Source of the DNA: Clostridia bacterium
Lineage (GTDB): Bacteria; Bacillota; Clostridia; Oscillospirales; Acutalibacteraceae
Direction of reading: 5' to 3'
Assembly: GCA_024404065.1 (NCBI GenBank)
Contig: JAKSQR010000111.1
Coordinates: 1 to 5,337 of the forward strand
Length of the DNA: 5,337 bases
Within the stretch, counting starts at the first letter, position 1. Every line of letters begins with the position of its first letter. The notes under the pieces are model-generated. The model had not been told where the DNA came from. It was given only the letters and a program-made list of their open reading frames with translations, and made no database searches. The translations under genes were made by a program, and so were the position numbers. Shown piece after piece: positions 1-5,337 of this stretch.

Positions 1-2
1 TG

Positions 3-35
3 AATCTTGGATTTTCCAACTACGAATTATATTAA
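3..35 (+). CDS. Possible 3' end of an upstream gene (partial)
   Basis: The reading frame starting at base 3 stays open from the window edge and gives NLGFSNYELY followed by TAA at 33-35. The stop codon overlaps the AAAGGA ribosome binding site of the next gene. This is the same packing seen at two junctions of the minus-strand operon, which argues that this is a real gene end and that the hydrolase downstream is a distal gene in an operon. Ten codons are too few to identify a product, and the open frame could be chance. Confidence 0.4.
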   Translation, partial: NLGFSNYELY

Positions 36-39
36 AGGA
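34..39 (+). promoter_or_regulatory. Ribosome binding site of the GH20 gene
   Basis: AAAGGA lies 8 bases before the ATG at 48. It fixes that ATG as the start and overlaps the probable stop codon of the preceding frame. No convincing promoter is visible in the 47 bases before the gene, so transcription probably enters from the left. Confidence 0.7.
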
Positions 40-47
40 TAATTATT

Positions 48-1049
48 ATGAGCTTTATAAAATCTGTACTTATTGACTGTGGCAGAGGCTGGTATTCCCC
101 TGCTCAGATTAAAGAAATAATTGATATAATGGCTAAGTGCAAGTATGACTATCTTATGCTTGGCTTTGGAAATGACGGCTTAAGATTTATACTTGATGAT
201 ATGGCTGTAACAGCAGACGGCTGTACTTATGACAGTGATAAAATAACAAAGGGTATAATAAACAGCAACGATAAAATTTCACCTGATTCTATGGGTCAGT
301 TTACCGAAAAGGATATGGATGAAATTATAGAATTTGCAGGCAAAAACAACATTGAAATTATACCTATGATGGATGTGCCTGGTCACGCAACTGCAATTAC
401 AGGTGCTATGTCAGAATGCAATATAGAAAACGCCTCATATATCTATAACACCGAAGATTCAAGCCTTGTAAATCTTAACAACTTATCAGTAAATATTGAA
501 AATGAAGCAGCGGTTAATTTCACTTTGGCATTAGTAAAAAAATACATTGATTATTTTGATAAAAAAGGCTGCAAATATTTTAATTTCGGCTTTGATGAAT
601 ACGGCGGAAATGCTTCAACTTTAACTGAGGATGTACTGAAAAAGATAAGTGATTTCTGCTGTAAATTATGTACTATGCTCCCCTCTCACATAGAGCCTAT
701 GGCTTTTACAGACGTACTTTCAAAATGTAAGAATTATCCTGACAATCTGATAGGCATAAACTGGATAGGTGGCAGCTTTGAAGGGCATAAAATGCTGAAC
801 GCAAACTGTGGCTGGTATTACGTGCTTGGCAACACAAATAAAAATACAGAAAGTGGCTGGAGCACTTATGAAACAGCTATGAAAAATGCAGCAGAAATAC
901 CTGTTACAAAGCAGATAAAGGACGACAGTATGCCTATTGGTTTTACATTTGCTGTATGGAACGATTTATATTACAGCCCTGAAAAATACATAAGCATAAT
1001 AAAAGAAATAATGGAAAGCATAGCCAAAAACAATCCTGATTTCTTCTAA
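48..1049 (+). CDS. Family 20 glycoside hydrolase (beta-N-acetylhexosaminidase-like), single catalytic domain
   Basis: A 333-aa protein that reads as a bare GH20 TIM barrel. Landmarks in order are: a first beta strand LIDCGRGWYS, whose R13 matches the arginine that binds the GlcNAc hydroxyls; IPMMDVPGHATA (D109, H113), matching the family's 'iPEiDmPGH' strand; FNFGFDEYGG, where D183-E184 is the Asp-Glu pair expected to orient the substrate acetamido group and act as acid/base; aromatic residues around W239 and W256-Y257; and AVWNDL near the end (W304), the usual late tryptophan. In the family the mechanism is substrate-assisted, with retaining release of terminal GlcNAc or GalNAc. There is no signal peptide, no transmembrane segment and no N-terminal GH20b domain, so I infer a cytoplasmic enzyme acting on imported oligosaccharides. 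The exact substrate is not readable; a lacto-N-biosidase-like or other hexosaminidase activity is possible. The gene is visibly more AT-rich than the operon facing it. Confidence 0.85.
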   Translation: MSFIKSVLIDCGRGWYSPAQIKEIIDIMAKCKYDYLMLGFGNDGLRFILDDMAVTADGCTYDSDKITKGIINSNDKISPDSMGQFTEKDMDEIIEFAGKNNIEIIPMMDVPGHATAITGAMSECNIENASYIYNTEDSSLVNLNNLSVNIENEAAVNFTLALVKKYIDYFDKKGCKYFNFGFDEYGGNASTLTEDVLKKISDFCCKLCTMLPSHIEPMAFTDVLSKCKNYPDNLIGINWIGGSFEGHKMLNANCGWYYVLGNTNKNTESGWSTYETAMKNAAEIPVTKQIKDDSMPIGFTFAVWNDLYYSPEKYISIIKEIMESIAKNNPDFF

Positions 1050-1077
1050 AAAAATAAGGCTCCTGAGGGGGCCTTTA
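1048..1077 (-). terminator. Second (distal) terminator hairpin of the dehydratase operon
   Basis: AAGGCTCC (1056-1063) pairs with GGGGCCTT (1068-1075) around a four-base loop, giving eight pairs including one G-T wobble. Read on the minus strand, the hairpin is followed by a run of seven T (opposite A1048-1054), a good intrinsic terminator. The run overlaps the stop codon of the GH20 gene. On the plus strand only a short T-rich stretch follows, so termination in that direction is weaker. Confidence 0.65.
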
Positions 1078-1083
1078 CTTATG

Positions 1084-1120
1084 AAAAAAACCTCTGTGAT
1101 TTTGTAGTCACAGAGGTTTT
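1084..1120. terminator. Strong bidirectional terminator between convergent genes
   Basis: A perfect nine-pair stem, CCTCTGTGA (1091-1099) with TCACAGAGG (1108-1116), has an eight-base loop. It is flanked by A7 on the left and T4 on the right, so a T run follows the hairpin on both strands: seven T for the minus-strand operon and four T for the GH20 transcript. The stop codon of the 55-aa gene lies only 8 bases to the right. Confidence 0.85.
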
Positions 1121-1127
1121 AAGTTTA

Positions 1128-1295
1128 TTAAAGTTTTCTGTCCTTCTGAAGGTTATCGTAATGAGGCTGCATCTTATCATAGATAACTCTTACAAGCTTC
1201 ATATCTGCATTAAACCAATAGATTGCAAATGTACCTGCTATAAATAAAAGAAGAACAACAAGCAGCTTTAATATTGCTTTACAAAATTTACACAT
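1128..1295 (-). CDS. Small single-pass membrane protein, 55 aa, last gene of the dehydratase operon
   Basis: An ATG at 1295-1293 opens a 55-codon frame ending in TAA at 1130-1128, followed at once by a second in-frame TAA. The ribosome binding site AAGGAG (1308-1303) sits 7 bases before the ATG and overlaps the stop codon of the activator gene, a strong sign of a genuine, coupled gene. The protein starts MCKFCK, with a CxxC at residues 2-5. It continues with a hydrophobic helix at about residues 8-28 (LKLLVVLLLFIAGTFAIYWF) and ends in a charged cytoplasmic-type or external tail of about 27 residues (…YDKMQPHYDNLQKDRKL). I do not recognise a family. The position suggests a role tied to the dehydratase or its activator, such as a membrane tether, a redox accessory or a transport-linked peptide, but nothing in the sequence proves it. 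The first residues could also be a poor signal peptide, although no cleavage site is evident. Confidence 0.8.
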   Translation of the reverse strand: MCKFCKAILKLLVVLLLFIAGTFAIYWFNADMKLVRVIYDKMQPHYDNLQKDRKL

Positions 1296-1302
1296 ACTGT
1301 AT

Positions 1303-1308
1303 CTCCTT
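1303..1308 (-). promoter_or_regulatory. Ribosome binding site of the 55-aa gene, overlapping the activator stop codon
   Basis: On the minus strand AAGGAG is followed by 7 bases and then ATG. The TAA of the activator (1309-1307) shares its two A residues with this site. Terminating ribosomes are therefore placed exactly where re-initiation would occur. This site is the main support for the short gene. Confidence 0.75.
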
Positions 1309-2101
1309 ACTTAGCAAGGCCCTTCTGACGGGCATATTCAGCAGCACCGAGAGCACCCATAAGCTGAGGGTCAGTGCTTAAATCTACAACCTTAATCTTA
1401 AGTACCTTTTCAATAGCCTGCTTTAAGCCATCATTCTTTGCACAACCACCAGTAAGTGTAATGCTGTCAGTAGCGCCTGCCTTCTTAGCCATAACAAAGC
1501 ATCTCTTTGCAACTGCAAGCTGAATACCTGCTGCGATTTCATCCATAGGCTTACCTTCACCTACAAGTGAAATAACTTCGCTCTCTGCAAATACTGTGCA
1601 CTGTGCTGTGATGGGAATTGTATTCTTTGCATTAAGTGAAAGCTTTGAAAAATCAGGAAGTGACATTTCAAAAGCATTTGCCATTGCCTCATAGAAACGG
1701 CCTGTACCTGCTGCACACTTATCGTTCATAGCAAAGTTTTTAACGGTACCGTCTGTATCAATTGAGATACCCTTAACGTCCTGACCGCCGATATCAATAA
1801 TAGCTTTAACTGCGGGATTTGTTACATGAACGCCCATAGCATGGCAGCTGATTTCTGAAATGTTTTCGTCTGCCTGAGGAACCTTATTACGGCCATAGCC
1901 TGTACCGATAAGGTAAGCTAAATCCTTAGGTGATTTAAGGTCAGCAACCTGTGCTATTGCATCGTTAAGTGCGATTTCAGCACTCTGAACGGGGTTTATT
2001 TTACTACGGTTGGTTACATCTGCAACCATTTTGCCGTTTTCGTCAAGTATTACGCATTTTGTGTAGGTTGAGCCTACATCACATCCGCCAAAATATTTCA
2101 T
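1307..2101 (-). CDS. 2-Hydroxyacyl-CoA dehydratase activator, BadF/BadG/BcrA/HgdC-type ATPase
   Basis: At 264 aa this matches the usual size of HgdC-type activators. The ASKHA nucleotide fold is visible: phosphate-1 loop FGGCDVGSTYTK (residues 4-15), TGYGRN (67-72), phosphate-2 loop IDIGGQDVK (102-110) and adenosine motif LTGGCAKNDG (216-225). C129 in NDKCAAGTGRF and C168 in QCTVFAESEV are 39 residues apart, the same spacing as the two cysteines that hold the single bridging [4Fe-4S] cluster in the Acidaminococcus fermentans HgdC dimer. In this family ATP hydrolysis drives transfer of one low-potential electron to the dehydratase, which then cycles many times. The ATG at 2101 has AAGGAG 8 bases upstream, overlapping the stop of the large subunit gene, so translation is coupled to its target enzyme. 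The adenosine motif carries Cys220 where valine is common; this is not a cluster ligand. It is soluble and expected to be highly oxygen sensitive. Confidence 0.93.
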   Translation of the reverse strand: MKYFGGCDVGSTYTKCVILDENGKMVADVTNRSKINPVQSAEIALNDAIAQVADLKSPKDLAYLIGTGYGRNKVPQADENISEISCHAMGVHVTNPAVKAIIDIGGQDVKGISIDTDGTVKNFAMNDKCAAGTGRFYEAMANAFEMSLPDFSKLSLNAKNTIPITAQCTVFAESEVISLVGEGKPMDEIAAGIQLAVAKRCFVMAKKAGATDSITLTGGCAKNDGLKQAIEKVLKIKVVDLSTDPQLMGALGAAEYARQKGLAK

Positions 2102-2113
2102 ATCTATTACTCC

Positions 2114-3682
2114 TTACCAAGCTAATGTATCATCAAAGTCAACAAGTGTGGGGTCTACAGGCTCCTCCTGAAGAACGGTTGTCATATACTTATTAACCTG
2201 CTCACGCATATCTCTTCTTGAAATTGTACGGGGATCCATAAGGTCCTGAGCAACCCAGATAAAGTTGATACCACGCTCACGTGCCTGGTCATCAAAAATA
2301 CCATTAAGGCCGTCCATACCCTTACAGGAAATCTGGTCGTACATAATAACTGTATCAATATTGAACTCTTCACAAATTCTCCAGAGCTCATCTACAACGT
2401 TTGCATAGCCACCCTTGGTGTGCTTTCTCATTGTAGTACGCTGAAGAGTTTTTGCGAATGTGCCAAGTGCTGCATCAAGGTTTTCTGTATCGTATCTGAT
2501 ATATGAAATCATTGTTTCCATATCCATAACTACATTGATGCCCCAGCAGTTTTCAAGCCAGAGTGCAAGGTTTGTGTAGTAGTTTGCAGGGCAGGACCAT
2601 ACAAGAGCTCTGTGGCGCATTTCCTTAGATACCATCTGCTTATTCTTGTAAGCATCAAGCATAAGCTTATTAACCTTTTTATCAATCTTGATAAAGCGGT
2701 CATCAACGCCACCGGAAATGTGGAAATAGAAAAGTCTGTAAAGCCAGAATGTAGCACCAGTCATCTGAGGATAATCAGTCTTGTTGATTTCCCACTTCTG
2801 CTCCTCATAATCAAGCTGCTGGTTGTACTGAGTCATAGCCTTGAAGAAAGCCTGCTCATCAAACTTCTCGCCCATCTGCTCTTCAATAAACTTAATCATT
2901 TCCTTTACTTCCTGAACGGCATATTCCTGAGGAAGCTCTTCATTATAACGAAGAGGAACACCAAGAACAAAGGTAGGAAGATTGAAGCGTCTGTCAAGGA
3001 AGGCTGAGTTCATAACTGAGCCATCGCAGGGCATATTACAGGTAATTGAACATTTACCAACGATGGGATAGTCGTCATTAACTGCAACGCCTGCCTCAGC
3101 TGAGGGAAGAGGACAAACATCTGCGGGAACACCATAGCTCTCCATAATATCAAGGTAAGGAGGTGTGATGTTCTGGTCTACCATTGATGAAAGGAAAATG
3201 GGAATGGTAGTTACGTGGTTATCCTTAAGATTGGGGAAGCCTGCCATAATCTCTGATGAAAAAATTTCATCAACATTAACGATTTTATCTGCAAGCTTAG
3301 GATTCTTGTGAAAATGCTTATCGTTTGCAAGAAGGCGACCAATAAGGTCTGTGGTGGGCTTAACAAGACCATTCATGTGAAGGTGTGTAATACGAAGCTG
3401 AGGGCCTCTCATACCTTCTGTGTGGCGGTCTACCCATGCGGGAGCGGTAAGATAGCTCATCATCCAGCGGTAATTCCATAAGCCCTGTACTGTGGATACG
3501 GGAGCTTTACCTGCCATCTTTATAATATCCTTCCAGGTGATAAGCCAACGATAATAGTCGTAGGCTGTATCGGAAACACCTCTCCACTCTCTGTGAATAA
3601 GATTACCTGTTTTATCTTCATGAAGGTCACCAAGGTTGCTTGGCTGATTTCTCCATATATTTTTAAGCTTTTCTTTAATCAT
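2114..3682 (-). CDS. 2-Hydroxyacyl-CoA dehydratase, large (HgdA-like) subunit
   Basis: A 522-aa protein of the HGD-D dehydratase family, longer than classical HgdA (about 477 aa). The part from about residue 185 onward follows the family: PLPSAEAG (191-198), the cysteine cluster GKCSITCNMPCDG (C211, C215, C219), RRFNLPTFVLGVP (231-243), KFIEEQMGEKFDEQAF (264-279), and near the C-terminus MYDQISCKGMDG (C453) and DPRTISRRDMREQVNKY (483-499). C219 and C453 line up with the 'CNC' and 'RSCK' positions of HgdA and are the best candidates for [4Fe-4S] ligands; the third could be C190 or C211. The first 150 or so residues are rich in Trp, Tyr and His and do not look like the HgdA N-terminus. The start ATG shares one base with the previous stop (TAATG) and has AAGGAGG 7 bases upstream. 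It should form a heterodimer with the 398-aa subunit to dehydrate a (R)-2-hydroxyacyl-CoA to the enoyl-CoA. The substrate is unknown. Confidence 0.88.
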   Translation of the reverse strand: MIKEKLKNIWRNQPSNLGDLHEDKTGNLIHREWRGVSDTAYDYYRWLITWKDIIKMAGKAPVSTVQGLWNYRWMMSYLTAPAWVDRHTEGMRGPQLRITHLHMNGLVKPTTDLIGRLLANDKHFHKNPKLADKIVNVDEIFSSEIMAGFPNLKDNHVTTIPIFLSSMVDQNITPPYLDIMESYGVPADVCPLPSAEAGVAVNDDYPIVGKCSITCNMPCDGSVMNSAFLDRRFNLPTFVLGVPLRYNEELPQEYAVQEVKEMIKFIEEQMGEKFDEQAFFKAMTQYNQQLDYEEQKWEINKTDYPQMTGATFWLYRLFYFHISGGVDDRFIKIDKKVNKLMLDAYKNKQMVSKEMRHRALVWSCPANYYTNLALWLENCWGINVVMDMETMISYIRYDTENLDAALGTFAKTLQRTTMRKHTKGGYANVVDELWRICEEFNIDTVIMYDQISCKGMDGLNGIFDDQARERGINFIWVAQDLMDPRTISRRDMREQVNKYMTTVLQEEPVDPTLVDFDDTLAW

Positions 3683-4878
3683 TATTTGCCCTCCTTTTCC
3701 TTCTGAATCCTCTTGATTTCAAGGCTCTCAACGAAGGCCTGGATTCTTGTACGGAGCTGACCTGAAGCATTAGCTGTGTACTGACGGTCAACAGTTACTG
3801 AAGGAATGCCGTAATCCTGGGTAATAATCTGAGAAGCAAGAGCTCTTTCATAGCCCCAGTATTCGCAGAATTTAAGCTGCTCATAAACAACGCCTTCTGC
3901 CTTATAATCCTTGCAGAGCTGAGCTACATAGGATTTACGGCCATCAGTTTTGTCTTTGCTCATATATCTTGGGCACTGGCTTGTCTTCATATAGTGAAGG
4001 ATAATATCCTCAAGCACATCGCCGCCCTCAGTAAGCTTGATTTCTTCTCTGCCGGGAAGTGAGCCGAAGCAGTAACGGTCTGCAACTACAAGTGCGCCTG
4101 ACTCCTCAAAAAGCTTTGTGAAATCAGGGTCATCCATCTCTGAGCCTACTACGCATACACGGGCTCTGTATGGGCTCTTTGCATCGGGCTCACGGGTTTT
4201 AAGCTCCTCTGCAGTTTCCCTGAGCTTATCAATGATAAGGTACTTGGGGCAAACGTAAGAAACAAGGCAGATAATATGGAATTCGTGACCTGTGATTCTG
4301 GGATTTTCTTCTTTACGATATTCGCCGATTTCTGTGATAAGACGGCAAACTTCATTATGCTCTTCAACTGCCTTACGCATTGCATCCTCACTGATATCTA
4401 CGCCGTAAACATCGTGAAGCTTATCAAGAACCTTTACCTGAATCTGATTCTTATAATGCTGAATAGCGTGGGGAGCAATCTTGAAGGGAACATCAGGAAT
4501 TGCTACAAAGAATTTTTCGTTATCAACAAGATGAAGCATTTCAAAATGCTCATAAGCTCTGTTCATTTCAGAACAGGTTTCGCTGCCGATAAGTGCATCA
4601 AGATACTGATAACCGCCTTCAATACCTCTCTCAACAAGAGCCTTGGAGAAGCCGCAAAGGTAGGAGCTCATGTAGTAGGTTGCAATATCCATTGAACCGG
4701 TACGGGGAGCTCTGAGCCTTGAGCTGAAGCAGCCAGGCAGGTTGAGAAGAACCTCAGGAACATGGTAGCATGTGTAACCAAGTGCAAGCTTGCCATCAGC
4801 TTTTGCCTGCTGAACAAGCTCGTTGTTGGCTTCCTGAAGGAGATTTTCAAATTCAATTAAATACTTGAGATCTCTCAT
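3682..4878 (-). CDS. 2-Hydroxyacyl-CoA dehydratase, small (HgdB/BcrB-like) subunit
   Basis: A 398-aa protein, close to the roughly 380-aa HgdB subunits. The family plan is clear: GYTCYHVPEVLL (34-45), matching the 'CSYVPEELI' substrate-side motif but with C37-Y38 there; C75 in YLCGFSKA; C102 in SETCSEMNR; a linker helix pair at about 160-190 ending in ITGHEFH; a second Rossmann-like half from about 238 (ARVCVVGSEMDD); then LKFCEYWGYE (C338) and the C-terminal signature DRQY…GQLRTRIQAFVE (365-384). C75, C102 and C338 occupy the positions of the three cysteines that hold the [4Fe-4S] cluster in this subunit family. It is the first gene of the operon. Its ATG at 4878 has GAGGG 6 bases upstream and a near-consensus promoter about 45 bases away. 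Its TAA overlaps the ATG of the partner subunit, favouring equal production. The order small subunit, large subunit, activator differs from A. fermentans hgdC-hgdA-hgdB. It should be cytoplasmic and oxygen sensitive. Confidence 0.92.
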   Translation of the reverse strand: MRDLKYLIEFENLLQEANNELVQQAKADGKLALGYTCYHVPEVLLNLPGCFSSRLRAPRTGSMDIATYYMSSYLCGFSKALVERGIEGGYQYLDALIGSETCSEMNRAYEHFEMLHLVDNEKFFVAIPDVPFKIAPHAIQHYKNQIQVKVLDKLHDVYGVDISEDAMRKAVEEHNEVCRLITEIGEYRKEENPRITGHEFHIICLVSYVCPKYLIIDKLRETAEELKTREPDAKSPYRARVCVVGSEMDDPDFTKLFEESGALVVADRYCFGSLPGREEIKLTEGGDVLEDIILHYMKTSQCPRYMSKDKTDGRKSYVAQLCKDYKAEGVVYEQLKFCEYWGYERALASQIITQDYGIPSVTVDRQYTANASGQLRTRIQAFVESLEIKRIQKEKEGK

Positions 4879-4919
4879 ATTTCACCCTCACAAAATTGTA
4901 ATTTTTTACATACATATTA

Positions 4920-4948
4920 ATTATATACTTATATTTGCAATAATGCAA
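4920..4948 (-). promoter_or_regulatory. Sigma-70 type promoter of the dehydratase operon
   Basis: On the minus strand TTGCAT (4948-4943) is followed by exactly 17 bases and TATAAT (4925-4920), a perfect -10 and a -35 with four of six consensus bases. Initiation would fall near 4913, leaving a leader of about 35 bases before the ATG at 4878. The leader is AT-rich and too short for a riboswitch. Perfect spacing plus strong ribosome binding sites suggests high expression. Confidence 0.75.
4935..4948. promoter_or_regulatory. Inverted repeat covering the -35 box, possible operator
   Basis: TTGCA-ATAA-TGCAA is a perfect 5-4-5 inverted repeat. Its right arm contains five bases of the -35 hexamer, and its left arm lies within the spacer. 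A protein bound here would block RNA polymerase, so it is a candidate repressor site. The arms are short and the region is AT-rich, so chance is possible. No regulator gene is in the window. Confidence 0.35.
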
Positions 4949-4950
4949 TA

Positions 4951-4986
4951 AAAAATTAAGCCTGAGCCAAAATTTCTGACTCAGGC
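4951..4986 (-). terminator. Intrinsic terminator of the right-hand minus-strand gene
   Basis: GCCTGAG (4960-4966) and CTCAGGC (4980-4986) form a seven-pair stem with a 13-base loop. On the minus strand it is followed by TTAATTTTTT, a typical T tract. It lies 15 bases after the stop codon of the partial gene and directly before the operon promoter, so the operon is insulated from upstream transcription. Confidence 0.8.
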
Positions 4987-5001
4987 AAATTGATATGTTT
5001 A

Positions 5002-5337
5002 TCAGTAATTGAATGAGGAATATGTTACATCGGTAGCAAGGTCTGTGGTTGCCTTTGAAACCTTTGCAATTGAGTACTTAACATCATAAAGCTCTGCACT
5101 CATTCTTAATGTATGTGAAAGGGAGTCAAATTTATGACCATCAACAGAGATTTTTGCTTTGATAACTACGCTTGTAGTCCAGTAATTTATGGTACCAACG
5201 GTTGCATCTGCATCAATAAGGCCCTGACGGATTTCCTCTGCGTCTTTATAATCAGCAGTAAATTTACCAAGTGAGCTTGATTTTTTGGAAAGATTCTTTT
5301 CGTTCTTTACTGTGATAGTGATTTCATAGTATTTGCC
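5002..5337 (-). CDS. Unrecognised protein, C-terminal 111 residues (start outside window)
   Basis: An open frame runs in from the right edge (first codon GGC at 5337-5335) and ends in TGA at 5004-5002, followed by TAA one codon later. It has no start codon near the edge, so this is the 3' part of a longer gene. The visible protein begins GKYYEITITVKNEKN and ends TDVTYSSFNY. It is rich in Thr, Ser, Lys and Val, contains no cysteine, and alternates hydrophobic and polar residues in stretches such as EITITV and SVVIKAKISV, which suggests beta strands. This would fit an extracellular or lipoprotein beta domain, but I do not recognise a family. A good terminator follows the stop, which supports a real gene end. 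Any signal peptide or lipobox would lie outside the window. Confidence 0.7.
   Translation of the reverse strand, partial: GKYYEITITVKNEKNLSKKSSSLGKFTADYKDAEEIRQGLIDADATVGTINYWTTSVVIKAKISVDGHKFDSLSHTLRMSAELYDVKYSIAKVSKATTDLATDVTYSSFNY

Noticed and set aside
7..19. Inverted repeat TTGGA-TTT-TCCAA
   Set aside because: Five-base arms with a three-base loop inside the probable coding tail of the upstream gene; no T run follows, so it is neither a terminator nor a convincing operator.
7..32. Possible promoter (TTGGAT … TTATAT) before the GH20 gene
   Set aside because: The spacer would be only 14 bases and the region is probably the end of an upstream gene, so it is not a credible sigma-70 promoter.
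1969..2196. 75-codon plus-strand frame across the activator/large subunit junction
   Set aside because: It is antisense to two clearly identified, tightly packed genes and has no ribosome binding site.
2182..2391. Minus-strand alternative frames within the dehydratase genes (also 2530-2757, 4149-4391, 4668-4856)
   Set aside because: These are out-of-frame readings within genes whose main frame carries conserved family motifs.
2612..3007. 131-codon open frame on the plus strand
   Set aside because: It lies entirely antisense to the large dehydratase subunit, has no good ribosome binding site, and its low-complexity Leu/Ile/Lys/Asn composition is what an antisense reading of this gene would give.
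4276..4695. 139-codon open frame on the plus strand
   Set aside because: It is antisense to the well-supported small dehydratase subunit and has no recognisable motif.
4879..5001. Search for a riboswitch or small RNA in the operon upstream region
   Set aside because: The stretch is explained by a terminator, a promoter and a leader of about 35 bases, too short and AT-rich for a structured riboswitch.
1..5337. Mobile elements, CRISPR arrays, tRNA or rRNA genes
   Set aside because: No transposase or integrase motifs, no spaced direct repeats, no terminal inverted repeats and no tRNA-like or rRNA sequence were seen in the window.

Overview
The window looks like chromosome from a low-GC, strictly anaerobic Gram-positive bacterium of the Clostridia, probably a gut Oscillospiraceae/Ruminococcaceae-type organism. 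This rests on the AT-rich base composition, strong AAGGAG-type ribosome binding sites, A/T-flanked hairpin terminators and an oxygen-sensitive radical dehydratase operon. The species cannot be named from the sequence alone.

Layout. Left end, plus strand: the probable last codons of an unseen gene (3-35) run directly into a complete single-domain family 20 glycoside hydrolase (48-1049). This gene has no signal peptide and is probably a cytoplasmic beta-N-acetylhexosaminidase. Two hairpins at 1048-1120 separate it from a convergent minus-strand operon.

The operon (transcribed 4878 to 1128) is the core of the window. It holds a 398-aa 2-hydroxyacyl-CoA dehydratase subunit (HgdB-like), a 522-aa second subunit (a divergent, long HgdA-like protein), a 264-aa BadF/HgdC-type ATP-dependent activator, and a 55-aa single-pass membrane protein that is easily missed. 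All junctions are tight: the first is a TAATG overlap, and the next two have the Shine-Dalgarno sequence lying over the previous stop codon. A near-consensus sigma-70 promoter (TTGCAT-17-TATAAT) lies just upstream, with a TTGCA-N4-TGCAA inverted repeat over its -35 box.

Right end, minus strand: the last 111 codons of an unrecognised protein, followed by its own terminator immediately upstream of the operon promoter.

Function. The activator (a homodimer with one bridging [4Fe-4S] cluster) should hydrolyse ATP to inject one high-energy electron into the two-subunit dehydratase. The dehydratase then removes water from a (R)-2-hydroxyacyl-CoA by a ketyl-radical mechanism. No CoA-transferase, 2-hydroxyacid dehydrogenase, acyl-CoA dehydrogenase or Etf gene is present here, so the substrate cannot be assigned. 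The most interesting unexplained items are the co-transcribed 55-aa membrane protein with an N-terminal CxxC, the unusual architecture of the large subunit, and the palindrome over the promoter.
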